From positions 1 to 52,966 of the forward strand of contig NZ_LMGJ01000038.1 of NCBI RefSeq assembly GCF_001427385.1: a stretch of 52,966 nt of DNA. Reading direction: 5' to 3'. Positions 34,743 to 42,324 of this stretch are shown piece after piece; the first letter of the stretch is position 1, and each line of letters opens with the position of its first letter. The notes beneath the pieces were generated by a model, which did no database searches, was not told where the DNA came from, and worked only from the letters and a program-made list of their open reading frames with translations. Source of the stretch: Mesorhizobium sp. Root157. GTDB lineage: Bacteria; Pseudomonadota; Alphaproteobacteria; Rhizobiales; Rhizobiaceae. The position numbers were made by a program, and so were the translations under genes.

Positions 34743-35891
34743 ATGACGCAGTCACAGCAGGACGAGCCGAAGCGTCACCGCGCGCGCCGAAGCGTCAAGC
34801 GCAAGATGCGGCTCGCCGACGTTGCGCGCCACGCGGGCGTCTCGGAAGCGACGGCTTCGCGCGCCATCAACCGCCCTGAACTCGTCCGACAGGAGGTGCG
34901 CGAACGCGTGGCACGCGTGATTCAGGAACTGAGCTACGTCGCCCATGGCGCAGCCCGCGCCCTTGCCTCGGATCGAACGCATTCCATCGGCCTGATCGTG
35001 CCGACCTTGCGCACTGCGGTGTTCGCTGAATCAGCCGAAATCCTGCAGCAGGCGCTTAACCGCAGCGGCTACCACCTGATCATCGCCAGTTCGGAATATG
35101 ACAAGGCGCGCGAATTCCACGAGGTAAGGGCGCTCTTGCAGCACGGCATCGACGGCATGGTCCTTGTGGGCCACGACCATGCACCTGAACTGTGGCAACT
35201 GCTCGAAACATCGGGCCTGCCGTTCGTCACCGCCTTTCAGTATGCGAGTGACTCTCCCTATCCGTGCATCGGCGTGGACAATTGCCAGGAGTTTTACGAC
35301 GCGACGCGATTTCTCATCAATCTGGGCCACACCAATATCGGCGTGCTCACCGCCGAGACGCATAGCAACGAGCGGCTTGCGGCTCGTGTCGAGGGAGCCC
35401 GGGCCTGTATTGCCGATCACGATTTGCCCAAACCCGATGTGATCGAGGTGCCGTCCACGCTGACCGATGCGCGCCAGGGGCTGCGCCGCCTTGTCGAACG
35501 CAAGCCCCATGTTACCGCAGTGGCTTGCACCAACGACCTGATGGCTTTCGGCGCGCTGGCCGAGTGCCGAACCCTTGGCATCGAGGTGCCGGAGCAGTTG
35601 TCCGTGATCGGCTTTGACGATCTCGACATTGCAGAGCATACGCAGCCTTCGCTGACCACCATCAGACTACCCCTGGCCGAGCAGAGCCGGCGCGTCGGCG
35701 AGTATCTGCTGGCTCGTATCGAGGGGCGCGACGGTGCTTCTTCGACCAAGCTGAAGGCATCCTTCATCGTGCGTGAATCGACCGGTCGCCCGCCGGAGCC
35801 GGCAAAAGCTGACGCTCAGCGCGGCGGGCAGGATTCCGGACCCGTGCAGACCCCATCTGCGAAAAGGCGGGCACGCTCCGCCGCCGAATAG
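34743..35891 (+). CDS. LacI-family regulator, module B
   Basis: 382 residues. The helix-turn-helix starts late, near residue 25 (MRLADVARHAGVSEATASRAIN), after a very basic leader (RHRARRSVKRK). The core has GVDNCQEFYDATRFLINLGH, ACTNDLMAFGALAEC and SVIGFDDLDIAEHTQPSLTTIRLP, all typical. The last ~30 residues form a charged tail beyond the normal end, which overlaps the 3' end of the opposite CoA-transferase gene by 76 bases. The ATG follows AGAGGAG. It probably controls the importer on one side and the CoA-transferase/crotonase genes on the other, all of which carry similar palindromes. Confidence 0.9.
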   Translation: MTQSQQDEPKRHRARRSVKRKMRLADVARHAGVSEATASRAINRPELVRQEVRERVARVIQELSYVAHGAARALASDRTHSIGLIVPTLRTAVFAESAEILQQALNRSGYHLIIASSEYDKAREFHEVRALLQHGIDGMVLVGHDHAPELWQLLETSGLPFVTAFQYASDSPYPCIGVDNCQEFYDATRFLINLGHTNIGVLTAETHSNERLAARVEGARACIADHDLPKPDVIEVPSTLTDARQGLRRLVERKPHVTAVACTNDLMAFGALAECRTLGIEVPEQLSVIGFDDLDIAEHTQPSLTTIRLPLAEQSRRVGEYLLARIEGRDGASSTKLKASFIVRESTGRPPEPAKADAQRGGQDSGPVQTPSAKRRARSAAE

Positions 35892-37024
35892 CCAAGCTCC
35901 GCCAGAATCTCGACAGTTTGAGCACCCAAGGGCTGAGGCGTAAGGCGCACCGCCGGTGCGGCACCATCGTAGCGGACGGGGTGTGCCACCAATGTTATGG
36001 GGTCGCCGGCGGCGCTGCAGGTGTCGATGAAGCAGCCATTGTGGCGCACTTGCGGGTCCGCCATCACGGATTCGTAGTCACCGACCCGTGCATGCCAGAT
36101 GCCTGCCTTTGCAAAGATCGCTTCCCATTCGGCGCATGGTTTTTGAACAAGAACGTCCTCAAGCAAGGTGCAAATGCGCGTGCGGGCCGACCAGGCGTCG
36201 GCGTCGTCAATGGCCGCCAATTCCACCGATCCGGTTGCAGCGGCGAGCACCTTGAGGCTGGTCAGCGAGATCGCCAGATCGGCATCCGCAGTGCGGTAGA
36301 TGCCGTAGGGTGCCGGAAAATACCAGCCGCCCAGCGAGCCTTCGGTAGCAACCCCTGCGTCAGGGCGCGGACCGTTCAGGTAGGTGACGAAGGATTCAAG
36401 TTGAAGGTCGATGGCCGCGTTGAGCAAGCTGACGTCGACGCGACAACCCTTTCCCGTGGTGCTTCGCCGGTAGAGTGCGGCAAGCACGCCGAGCGCCAGC
36501 AGCGATGCACCGTGGTGGTCGACAGCCGAAACGCCTACCGGGCGCGCTGTTTGCCCAGCGCGCCCGGTGATCGCGGCCAACCCGCTCATAGCTTGGATCA
36601 GAAGGTCCTGGCCTGGGCGGTCGCGATAAGGGCCGTCAGCTCCGAAACCGGAAGCCGATGCGTAGACGACCTTGGGATTGAATGCCTGCACGGTCTCGAA
36701 ACCGAGACCGAGTTTGTCCATGACGCCAGGCCGATAGTTCTCGACGATGACGTCGGCCTGAGCGACCAGCCGCCGAGCAATCTCGGCACCGTCCGGCGAC
36801 TTCAGATCGAGTGCCAGGCTGCGCTTGTTGCGGCCGCCGGCCAGAAATAACGGCGTGTCTGGTCCGATCCACTTGCCCGCCGCAGCCCAATGCCGCTGCT
36901 GGCCGCCGCCGAGCGGCTCGATCGCCACCACGTCCGCGCCCAGGTCCGCCAGATGCTGCACACCAACCGGGCCCATCAGGAAGTGGTTGAAACTCACAAT
37001 TCGGACGCCATCGAGAAGAGTCAC
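35816..37024 (-). CDS. Family III CoA-transferase (CaiB/BaiF), copy 2
   Basis: 402 residues with the same layout as the module A copy: NHFLMGPVGVQHLADLGADV at the front, LAGGRNKRSLALDLKSPDG, YASASGFGADGP, GQDLLIQAMSGL, the presumed catalytic Asp in VSAVDHHGASLLALGVL, and AHPVRYDGAAP. It would make the acyl-CoA for the neighbouring crotonase and SDR. Its 3' end lies on the opposite strand of the last codons of the LacI gene. It is divergent from the crotonase across a 169-bp gap holding two operators. Confidence 0.9.
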   Translation of the reverse strand: MTLLDGVRIVSFNHFLMGPVGVQHLADLGADVVAIEPLGGGQQRHWAAAGKWIGPDTPLFLAGGRNKRSLALDLKSPDGAEIARRLVAQADVIVENYRPGVMDKLGLGFETVQAFNPKVVYASASGFGADGPYRDRPGQDLLIQAMSGLAAITGRAGQTARPVGVSAVDHHGASLLALGVLAALYRRSTTGKGCRVDVSLLNAAIDLQLESFVTYLNGPRPDAGVATEGSLGGWYFPAPYGIYRTADADLAISLTSLKVLAAATGSVELAAIDDADAWSARTRICTLLEDVLVQKPCAEWEAIFAKAGIWHARVGDYESVMADPQVRHNGCFIDTCSAAGDPITLVAHPVRYDGAAPAVRLTPQPLGAQTVEILAELGYSAAERARLFADGVCTGPESCPPR

Positions 37025-37038
37025 GGAATCCCCAATTT

Positions 37039-37054
37039 ATGTAAGCGATTACAT
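37039..37054. promoter_or_regulatory. Predicted LacI-type operator, CoA-transferase copy 2
   Basis: ATGTAAGCGATTACAT is a 16-bp palindrome with central CG lying 15 bases upstream of the CoA-transferase start, where it would block transcription or translation start-up. Confidence 0.75.
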
Positions 37055-37165
37055 TATTACCAATGAACAAGTTCGTGGGTAGAGCATATATCTACCTGTT
37101 TTAATGGCTATTATCCAAGGGTATCGTTGACTTGTGGCTGGCAGTGTGACAGATCGACCTTATTT

Positions 37166-37181
37166 ATGAAAGCCTTTTCAT
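37166..37181. promoter_or_regulatory. Predicted LacI-type operator, crotonase copy 2
   Basis: ATGAAAGCCTTTTCAT has perfect 6-bp arms identical to those of the site ahead of the module B importer and ends 12 bases before the crotonase start. Confidence 0.72.
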
Positions 37182-37193
37182 AACGAGGTGACC

Positions 37194-37967
37194 GTGACGC
37201 TGCTGATCGAGACAAGCGAGCCTACGGCCGGCGTGCGGTTGATCCGCCTCAATCGGCCAAGTCGGCTGAATGCCTTAAGCGGCGATCTTTTGGTCGAACT
37301 TGCGGCCGAGCTTGGAGCTTGTGCCTCCAGCAGCGGCGTTCGCGCGGTTGTGCTGGCTGGCGATGAACGCGCCTTTTCAGCTGGAGCTGATGTACACGAA
37401 ATGGCTGCTGCCGGGATCGAGGCGATCTATGGGGCGCGCAGGCTTGATGCCTGGAAGTCTGTCGATGCCTTCGAAAAGCCGCTTATCGCAGCGGTCGAGG
37501 GCATCGCCTTTGGCGGCGGACACGAACTGGTCATGCTCTGCGACATCGTCGTCGCTGGTGCCAACGCCCGCTTTGCCCAACCCGAGATCGACCTTGGCTC
37601 GCTACCCGGCGATGGTGGCACGCAGCGCCTGCCCCGCAGCCTAAGCAAGGCACAGGCGATGCGCCTCGTTCTCACCGGCGAAGCAATCGACGCAGCGACT
37701 GCCGAACGCTGGGGCCTGGTCTCCGATCTGGTAGCTGCGGGCGAAGCGGTTCACCGTGCGGTGGAAATTGCCGCGCGGATCGCTGCCAAGGCCCCCATTG
37801 CTGCGCGTCTGGCCAAGCAGGCCGTACGCACGGCCTATGAGACCACGCTATCAGCAGGTCTTGATGCCGAGCGCGAGCAGGTCCGGTTGAGTTTCCAGAC
37901 TACCGATCACGACGAGGGCGTCGAAGCCTTCATGACGAAGCGCAAACCGAATTTCCAGGGACACTGA
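37194..37967 (+). CDS. Crotonase-family enoyl-CoA hydratase/isomerase, copy 2
   Basis: 257 residues. Oxyanion-hole segments are present (AFSAGADVHEM and EGIAFGGGHELVMLCD). One catalytic Glu is kept in FAQPEIDLGSLPG; the second, expected in the AMExVLTG block, is Arg here (AQAMRLVLTG). The module A copy also lost this Glu but to Gln. I start at GTG because GAGG lies five bases ahead; a GTG two codons earlier is also in frame. The SDR gene follows after three bases, so the two form an operon. Confidence 0.86.
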   Translation: MTLLIETSEPTAGVRLIRLNRPSRLNALSGDLLVELAAELGACASSSGVRAVVLAGDERAFSAGADVHEMAAAGIEAIYGARRLDAWKSVDAFEKPLIAAVEGIAFGGGHELVMLCDIVVAGANARFAQPEIDLGSLPGDGGTQRLPRSLSKAQAMRLVLTGEAIDAATAERWGLVSDLVAAGEAVHRAVEIAARIAAKAPIAARLAKQAVRTAYETTLSAGLDAEREQVRLSFQTTDHDEGVEAFMTKRKPNFQGH

Positions 37968-37970
37968 ACA

Positions 37971-38717
37971 ATGGCACGCAGCATCATGGTCACGGGCGCC
38001 GCCTCCGGCTTCGGCGAGGCGATCGCCAGGAGCTTCGCCGCGGCGGGCGACGCAGTCATGCTTGCTGACCTCAACGAAGCCGGCGGCCGGCGTGTGGCGC
38101 ATGAGATCGAGGCGGCCGGCGGCAAAGCCCGTTTCCAACACACCGATGTTGCCGACGCACGTTCGACGCAAAAACTCATCGACGCTACAATCCAATGGTC
38201 GGGGGGTATCGACGTACTGGTCAACAACGCCGGCATCACGCATCCGCCGGTTCCGGTTGAAACCATCAACGAGGTGGAGTTCGACCGCATTTTCGCCGTC
38301 AACTTCAAGTCCGTCTACCTGATGGCGACGCAGGCCATTCCGGCACTACGCAAACGCAAGGGTGTCATCGTCAATGTCGCCTCAGTGACCGCCGAACATC
38401 CGCGCTGGGGACAGTCCGTCTATGCCGCGACCAAGGGGGCCATGATCAGCTTTACACGCGCCCTGGCGATCGAATTGGCGCCAGACGGCGTACGCGCAAA
38501 TGCCGTCGCACCGGTCGCCTCCCTTACCGGTATGACCAAGAACACGCTGGGGAGTGCCGACCCGCAGGAGCGTCGCCGCCAGATCGAAGCAACGATCCCT
38601 CTTGGAAGACTTGGCGAGAGTTCGGACATCGCCGGCGTCGTAACCTTCCTGGCATCTCCGGCCGCAGCATTCCTCACCGGCATATGCCTGCCGATAGATG
38701 GCGGGCGCTCAATTTAG
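37971..38717 (+). CDS. SDR-family oxidoreductase, copy 2
   Basis: 248 residues. Cofactor motif VTGAASGFGEAI with the acidic residue in MLADLNEAG (NAD type), NNAGIT, catalytic Ser in VNVASVTAE and the Tyr-Lys pair in SVYAATKGAMISF. The C-terminal FLASPAAAFLTGICLPIDGG is the FabG-type ending. Likely oxidises the hydroxyacyl-CoA or a sugar-like alcohol in module B. It is closely spaced after the crotonase and convergent with the OsmC-like gene. Confidence 0.9.
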   Translation: MARSIMVTGAASGFGEAIARSFAAAGDAVMLADLNEAGGRRVAHEIEAAGGKARFQHTDVADARSTQKLIDATIQWSGGIDVLVNNAGITHPPVPVETINEVEFDRIFAVNFKSVYLMATQAIPALRKRKGVIVNVASVTAEHPRWGQSVYAATKGAMISFTRALAIELAPDGVRANAVAPVASLTGMTKNTLGSADPQERRRQIEATIPLGRLGESSDIAGVVTFLASPAAAFLTGICLPIDGGRSI

Positions 38718-38769
38718 GAATTGTATCGTCAATCAATTGGCGAAAGGCGCTGTTCGCTCGGCGCAACCG

Positions 38770-39192
38770 CTATTTTCCAATATCGATGACCTCGAAGTCA
38801 TGGGTGATGGCGGCTGTTTTCGCGAGCATCGCCGAAGCGGAACAGTATTTTTCGATCGACAAATCGATGGCCCGTTTCACTTTCGCATGCTCAAGCCCCC
38901 TTCCCGTCACCACGAAATGCATGTGGATTCGCGTGAACACCTTGGGCTCGCTTTCGGCCCGTTCCGCATCGAGTTCGACCACGCAGTCCTGGACCGCCTC
39001 GCGCCCCTTTTCCAGAATGTGAACAACGTCGTAGGCCGAGCAGCCTCCGGTGCCGATCAGGACCAGTTCCATTGGGCTCGGCCCCGGCGTAGAGCCCTCA
39101 GGCCCGAAGGCCGTGCCCAACACCAATTTGTGCCCGGATCCGGATTCACCGACGAACGTGCGGTTTTCAACCCATTTAATGCGCGCTTTCAT
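38770..39192 (-). CDS. OsmC-family protein
   Basis: 140 residues. OsmC/Ohr-type proteins act as thiol peroxidases on organic hydroperoxides; the peroxidatic Cys lies in GTGGCSAYDVV, and a second Cys is found in QDCVVELDAE and in KYCSASAML. The SPMELVLIGTGGCSAYDVV stretch is typical of the YhfA-like OsmC branch. I prefer the second Met, with AAAGGA upstream. It stands alone between the catabolic region and the L-2-hydroxyglutarate oxidase gene. Confidence 0.88.
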   Translation of the reverse strand: MKARIKWVENRTFVGESGSGHKLVLGTAFGPEGSTPGPSPMELVLIGTGGCSAYDVVHILEKGREAVQDCVVELDAERAESEPKVFTRIHMHFVVTGRGLEHAKVKRAIDLSIEKYCSASAMLAKTAAITHDFEVIDIGK

Positions 39193-39417
39193 TGAACACG
39201 TTCCTTTCATCTCGGCATTCGGGCATCACGCCCTGCACTTTGATTTGTGTCCCGCGACCGTCCAGCGTTCAAGCCCTGCTCGATCGCCTTTGCACCTTTG
39301 GACATCAGATTTCATCGGTAGGGCCTTCACCGCCTCGGGCATTTTTGTACCGCAACCGTGGTCAACTGCCCCGAGCGCGATAGTTAGCTTCATGCGGCGG
39401 TCGCAACGACTACCGTA

Positions 39418-39462
39418 TTGGCCGGCGTGAATAGCCCAAGCTATTGCACACACGCCGGCCAA
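39418..39462. repeat. Nested palindrome in the OsmC / lhgO gap
   Basis: TTGGCCGGCGTG and CACGCCGGCCAA pair perfectly, with an inner AATAGC/GCTATT stem offset by a 5-base bulge. It lies in a 412-bp gap (39193-39604) where I see no convincing gene. No T-tract follows. Confidence 0.55.
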
Positions 39463-39604
39463 GCCTGCCGGCCTCGACAAAGCAGCGTCATTTCAACCGG
39501 ATTCGTGCTGGTGCAGCCGGGCCTTTTCGTTGACCCCGCCCTGCGTGCTATTTCACGCGGCCGCAAATCGACGTAAACGATGGCGACAGGAGCGGAGCGG
39601 CAAG

Positions 39605-40795
39605 ATGACGTTCGATTATTGCGTGGTGGGTGCCGGCATCGTCGGGTTGGCCGTGGCCACGGAGCTGCTGCGGCGCGAACCGGGAGCGCGCGTCGTGGTG
39701 CTGGAGAAAGAACCCGCCGCCGCCGTGCACCAGACCGGTCATAACAGCGGCGTGATCCATTCCGGCATCTACTACCAACCGGATTCACTCAAGGCGCGCC
39801 TGTGCCGCGAAGGCGCCGAGGCGACCAAGCAATTCTGCCGCGACAACGCTATCGCGTTCGACCAGTGCGGAAAGCTTCTGGTGGCGACCAACGCGCTGGA
39901 ACTCGAGCGCATGGATGTGCTCGCCAAGCGTGCGGCCCAAAACGACATTGCCTTCAAATACCTTGATGCCCAGCAACTGCAGAATACGGAGTCCCGCATT
40001 TCAGGCCTGGGTGCGCTGCTGGTGCCATCGACCGGCATCGTCAACTATCGCACAGTGGGCGAGGCAATGGCCGGGGCGATCCAGGCGAAAGGCGGTGTGA
40101 TCCGTTTGGGTGCGAATGTCTCGGCTTTGCGGGAAGAGGATACCGGCGTCGTCATTGAGGCCGGAGGCGACAGGATCGAAGCCAGACGGCTGATCGCCTG
40201 CGCCGGCCTGCAATCCGACCGGCTGGCGCGCCTGGCCGGCCTGAAAATCAAGCACCGCATCGTGCCGTTTCGCGGCGAATATCATGTGCTTCCGCCTCGC
40301 CTCTCCAATATCGTCAAGCACCTGATCTACCCCATACCCGACCCCGACCTGCCATTTCTGGGTATCCACCTGACAAGGATGATCGACGGCAGCCTGACGG
40401 TGGGGCCGAACGCCGTGCTCGGTTTCGACCGAGAAGGCTATCCGAAAGGCCGGATGCGGGGGGCCGACATCGCCGACATGATGGGTTTTGCCGGCTTCTG
40501 GAAATTGATCGCCGCCAACTGGCGCTCCGGCCTGTTGGAATTCGGCAACTCGCTGTTCAAACGGCGCTATCTCGAAGCCTGCCGCAAATACTGCCCGGAA
40601 CTCGAGGCCGGCGACCTGCAACCCTGGCCGGCCGGCATACGGGCACAAGCGGTGATGCAGGACGGAACGCTGGTGCACGACTTCCTGTTCGTGCAATCCG
40701 AGCGCATGCTGCATGTCTGCAACGCGCCTTCGCCAGCCGCAACATCGGCAATTCCAATTGGCAAGATGATCGTCGATAAGGTGCTGGCCGGGTAG
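39605..40795 (+). CDS. lhgO: L-2-hydroxyglutarate oxidase
   Basis: 396 residues. FAD-dependent enzyme of the DAO fold that converts L-2-hydroxyglutarate to 2-oxoglutarate, feeding electrons to the membrane quinones in E. coli. Signatures: DYCVVGAGIVGLAVATEL for FAD binding, HQTGHNSGVIHSGIYYQP (the family's conserved block), IVPFRGEYHVL, and LHVCNAPSPAATSAIPIG near the end. GGAG lies eight bases before the ATG. It may serve housekeeping metabolite repair; a link to the catabolic modules is only by position. Confidence 0.92.
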   Translation: MTFDYCVVGAGIVGLAVATELLRREPGARVVVLEKEPAAAVHQTGHNSGVIHSGIYYQPDSLKARLCREGAEATKQFCRDNAIAFDQCGKLLVATNALELERMDVLAKRAAQNDIAFKYLDAQQLQNTESRISGLGALLVPSTGIVNYRTVGEAMAGAIQAKGGVIRLGANVSALREEDTGVVIEAGGDRIEARRLIACAGLQSDRLARLAGLKIKHRIVPFRGEYHVLPPRLSNIVKHLIYPIPDPDLPFLGIHLTRMIDGSLTVGPNAVLGFDREGYPKGRMRGADIADMMGFAGFWKLIAANWRSGLLEFGNSLFKRRYLEACRKYCPELEAGDLQPWPAGIRAQAVMQDGTLVHDFLFVQSERMLHVCNAPSPAATSAIPIGKMIVDKVLAG

Positions 40796-40975
40796 CGCAA
40801 CGACAGAGCGGCTAGATTCTGCTTGCCGCCCTATCTCACTGTTTGTGAAGCGGATTTTTCGGTTTTCAGACAGCTCGTCTTAAGAGCTTGGAGCCAATAT
40901 TCTGATTCATAAAGCCGGCCCAACATATTGATGATGCGCCAAAATCAGAATGTCACCGAGGTCCGCGAGAAGGCG

Positions 40976-41476
40976 TCAGAACGGGATTTCGTCGTCCAGA
41001 TCGCGCGAACCGCCGCTGCCGCCACCACGGCTTGCGCCGTAGTCGCCTGGGCCGGATTGACCGAAGTCGGAACTGCGCCCACCGCCGCCGCCGGAATAAC
41101 CGCCGACCTGGCCGCCCTCACCTTGGCCGCGCGCATCCAGCATTTGCAATTCGCCGCGGAACTTCTGCAGCACGATCTCGGTCGTGTAGCGTTCGACACC
41201 GTCCTTTTCCCATTTGCGGGTTTGCAACTGGCCCTCGATGTAAACTTTCATGCCCTTCTTGAGGTACTGCTCGGCAACCTTGGCCAGATTGTCGTTAAAG
41301 ATCACCACCTGATGCCACTCGGTCTTTTCCTTGCGCTCCCCGGAATTCTTGTCGCGCCAGCTTTCAGAGGTTGCAATGCGCAAATTGACGACGGGCTCGC
41401 CCGAATTCAACCGGCGGATTTCAGGATCTGCACCCAGATTTCCCACCAGAATGACCTTGTTGACGCTACCCGCCAT
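40976..41476 (-). CDS. ssb: Single-stranded DNA-binding protein
   Basis: 166 residues. OB-fold N-terminal ~110 residues ([54 protein letters not shown]), then a Gly/Ser-rich flexible linker and the acidic partner-docking tip DLDDEIPF. Acts as a tetramer that covers single-stranded DNA in replication, recombination and repair. Divergent from uvrA. GGAG lies seven bases before the ATG, and an SOS box sits about 100 bases upstream. Confidence 0.97.
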   Translation of the reverse strand: MAGSVNKVILVGNLGADPEIRRLNSGEPVVNLRIATSESWRDKNSGERKEKTEWHQVVIFNDNLAKVAEQYLKKGMKVYIEGQLQTRKWEKDGVERYTTEIVLQKFRGELQMLDARGQGEGGQVGGYSGGGGGRSSDFGQSGPGDYGASRGGGSGGSRDLDDEIPF

Positions 41477-41577
41477 CACGCTTCTCCACGCTTGTCCGAA
41501 ACCAGATTTCCCGCCGCACCTTACAGGGCGGCGTTCCACTTCGCCTGCCTCACGCAGGCCTTTCCCACAGGGTTTTT

Positions 41578-41592
41578 GTTCTCTTTATGTTC
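41578..41592. promoter_or_regulatory. SOS (LexA) box ahead of ssb
   Basis: GTTC-TCTTTAT-GTTC matches the alphaproteobacterial LexA site GTTC-N7-GTTC. It is 102 bases upstream of the ssb start and lies in a run of AT-rich sequence suited to a promoter. Confidence 0.85.
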
Positions 41593-41882
41593 TAAATATT
41601 CAAAGCTGCCTTGTCAAGACTACGACCTTTGCAAAGACCGGGCGGCAAATCCGCATCCATCGAAAATCTTCGGCGGCAAAATTTAGGCCCCGCCGCTACG
41701 GTCACGAGCGGACAGGGCCTTCCATGGGTTCAACCCACAATGCCGGGAGCGTTTTACCGGCTTTGAATTCGGATGCTTCGCGGCATTCCGCCGACGATCC
41801 GACAATGGTTTCTGATTGTAGGGGAAACGATCACACGGCACGTCTGCAACCAAGGGCCTTGGCTGGGTGCCCTGCAAATCGC

Positions 41883-42036
41883 GGCTTCGCTCAGGCGCGA
41901 AGCCTTCCGAGACTGTCCGGTGGAGTCATACCTCGCTCCTTCTTTCCGTTGCACAGTCGTCCGGGAGCGCTTCATCCGCTGGTCTGCGGCGTCTCACAGA
42001 CCGCCTGCCGGCTGCGAAGATCGCCCTTGGGCGATC
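41883..42036. other. Cluster of three hairpins in the ssb-uvrA gap
   Basis: The 850-bp gap between ssb and uvrA holds no gene I can support: the frames that stay open there are short and mutually overlapping. Within it are three perfect stems: GGCTTCGC/GCGAAGCC, GGTCTG/CAGACC and GATCGCCC/GGGCGATC. A small RNA or decayed element is possible. Confidence 0.35.
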
Positions 42037-42159
42037 GGCTTCCCTGACCTTCAAAGACTGGCGCTTCCAGGCATCCGCGTCAACCTTTGACCGGCTGACC
42101 GACCAAAATGTGATCAACTGTAACATGCCGAGGCAGGTCTCGATTTTTGTCAGGAGCCT

Positions 42160-42174
42160 GTTCATTTTTTGTTC
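42160..42174. promoter_or_regulatory. SOS (LexA) box ahead of uvrA
   Basis: GTTC-ATTTTTT-GTTC matches GTTC-N7-GTTC and lies about 150 bases upstream of the uvrA start. Damage-induced expression of uvrA is known in many bacteria. Confidence 0.88.
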
Positions 42175-42324
42175 TTTTCGCTTGCCCGCCTGCCCGAAAG
42201 GCGCTTAAACGCTGACGGGGAAGTGCGGCTTCTCTCGAAACCGCGCCGAGACGACCTATATTGGCGGAAGGCCGGGACAACCCGCCATTCCGAGACTTTC
42301 ATCATCTGAGGCGGCGGACCGGCC

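Noticed and set aside
39226..39480. 84-codon minus-strand frame before lhgO
   Set aside because: It overlaps the nested palindrome, lacks a ribosome site and has no family features.
41773..42090. Possible small gene of 105 codons in the ssb-uvrA gap
   Set aside because: Three overlapping frames stay open in the same stretch, no ribosome site is seen, and the product is Arg- and Trp-rich without a fold.
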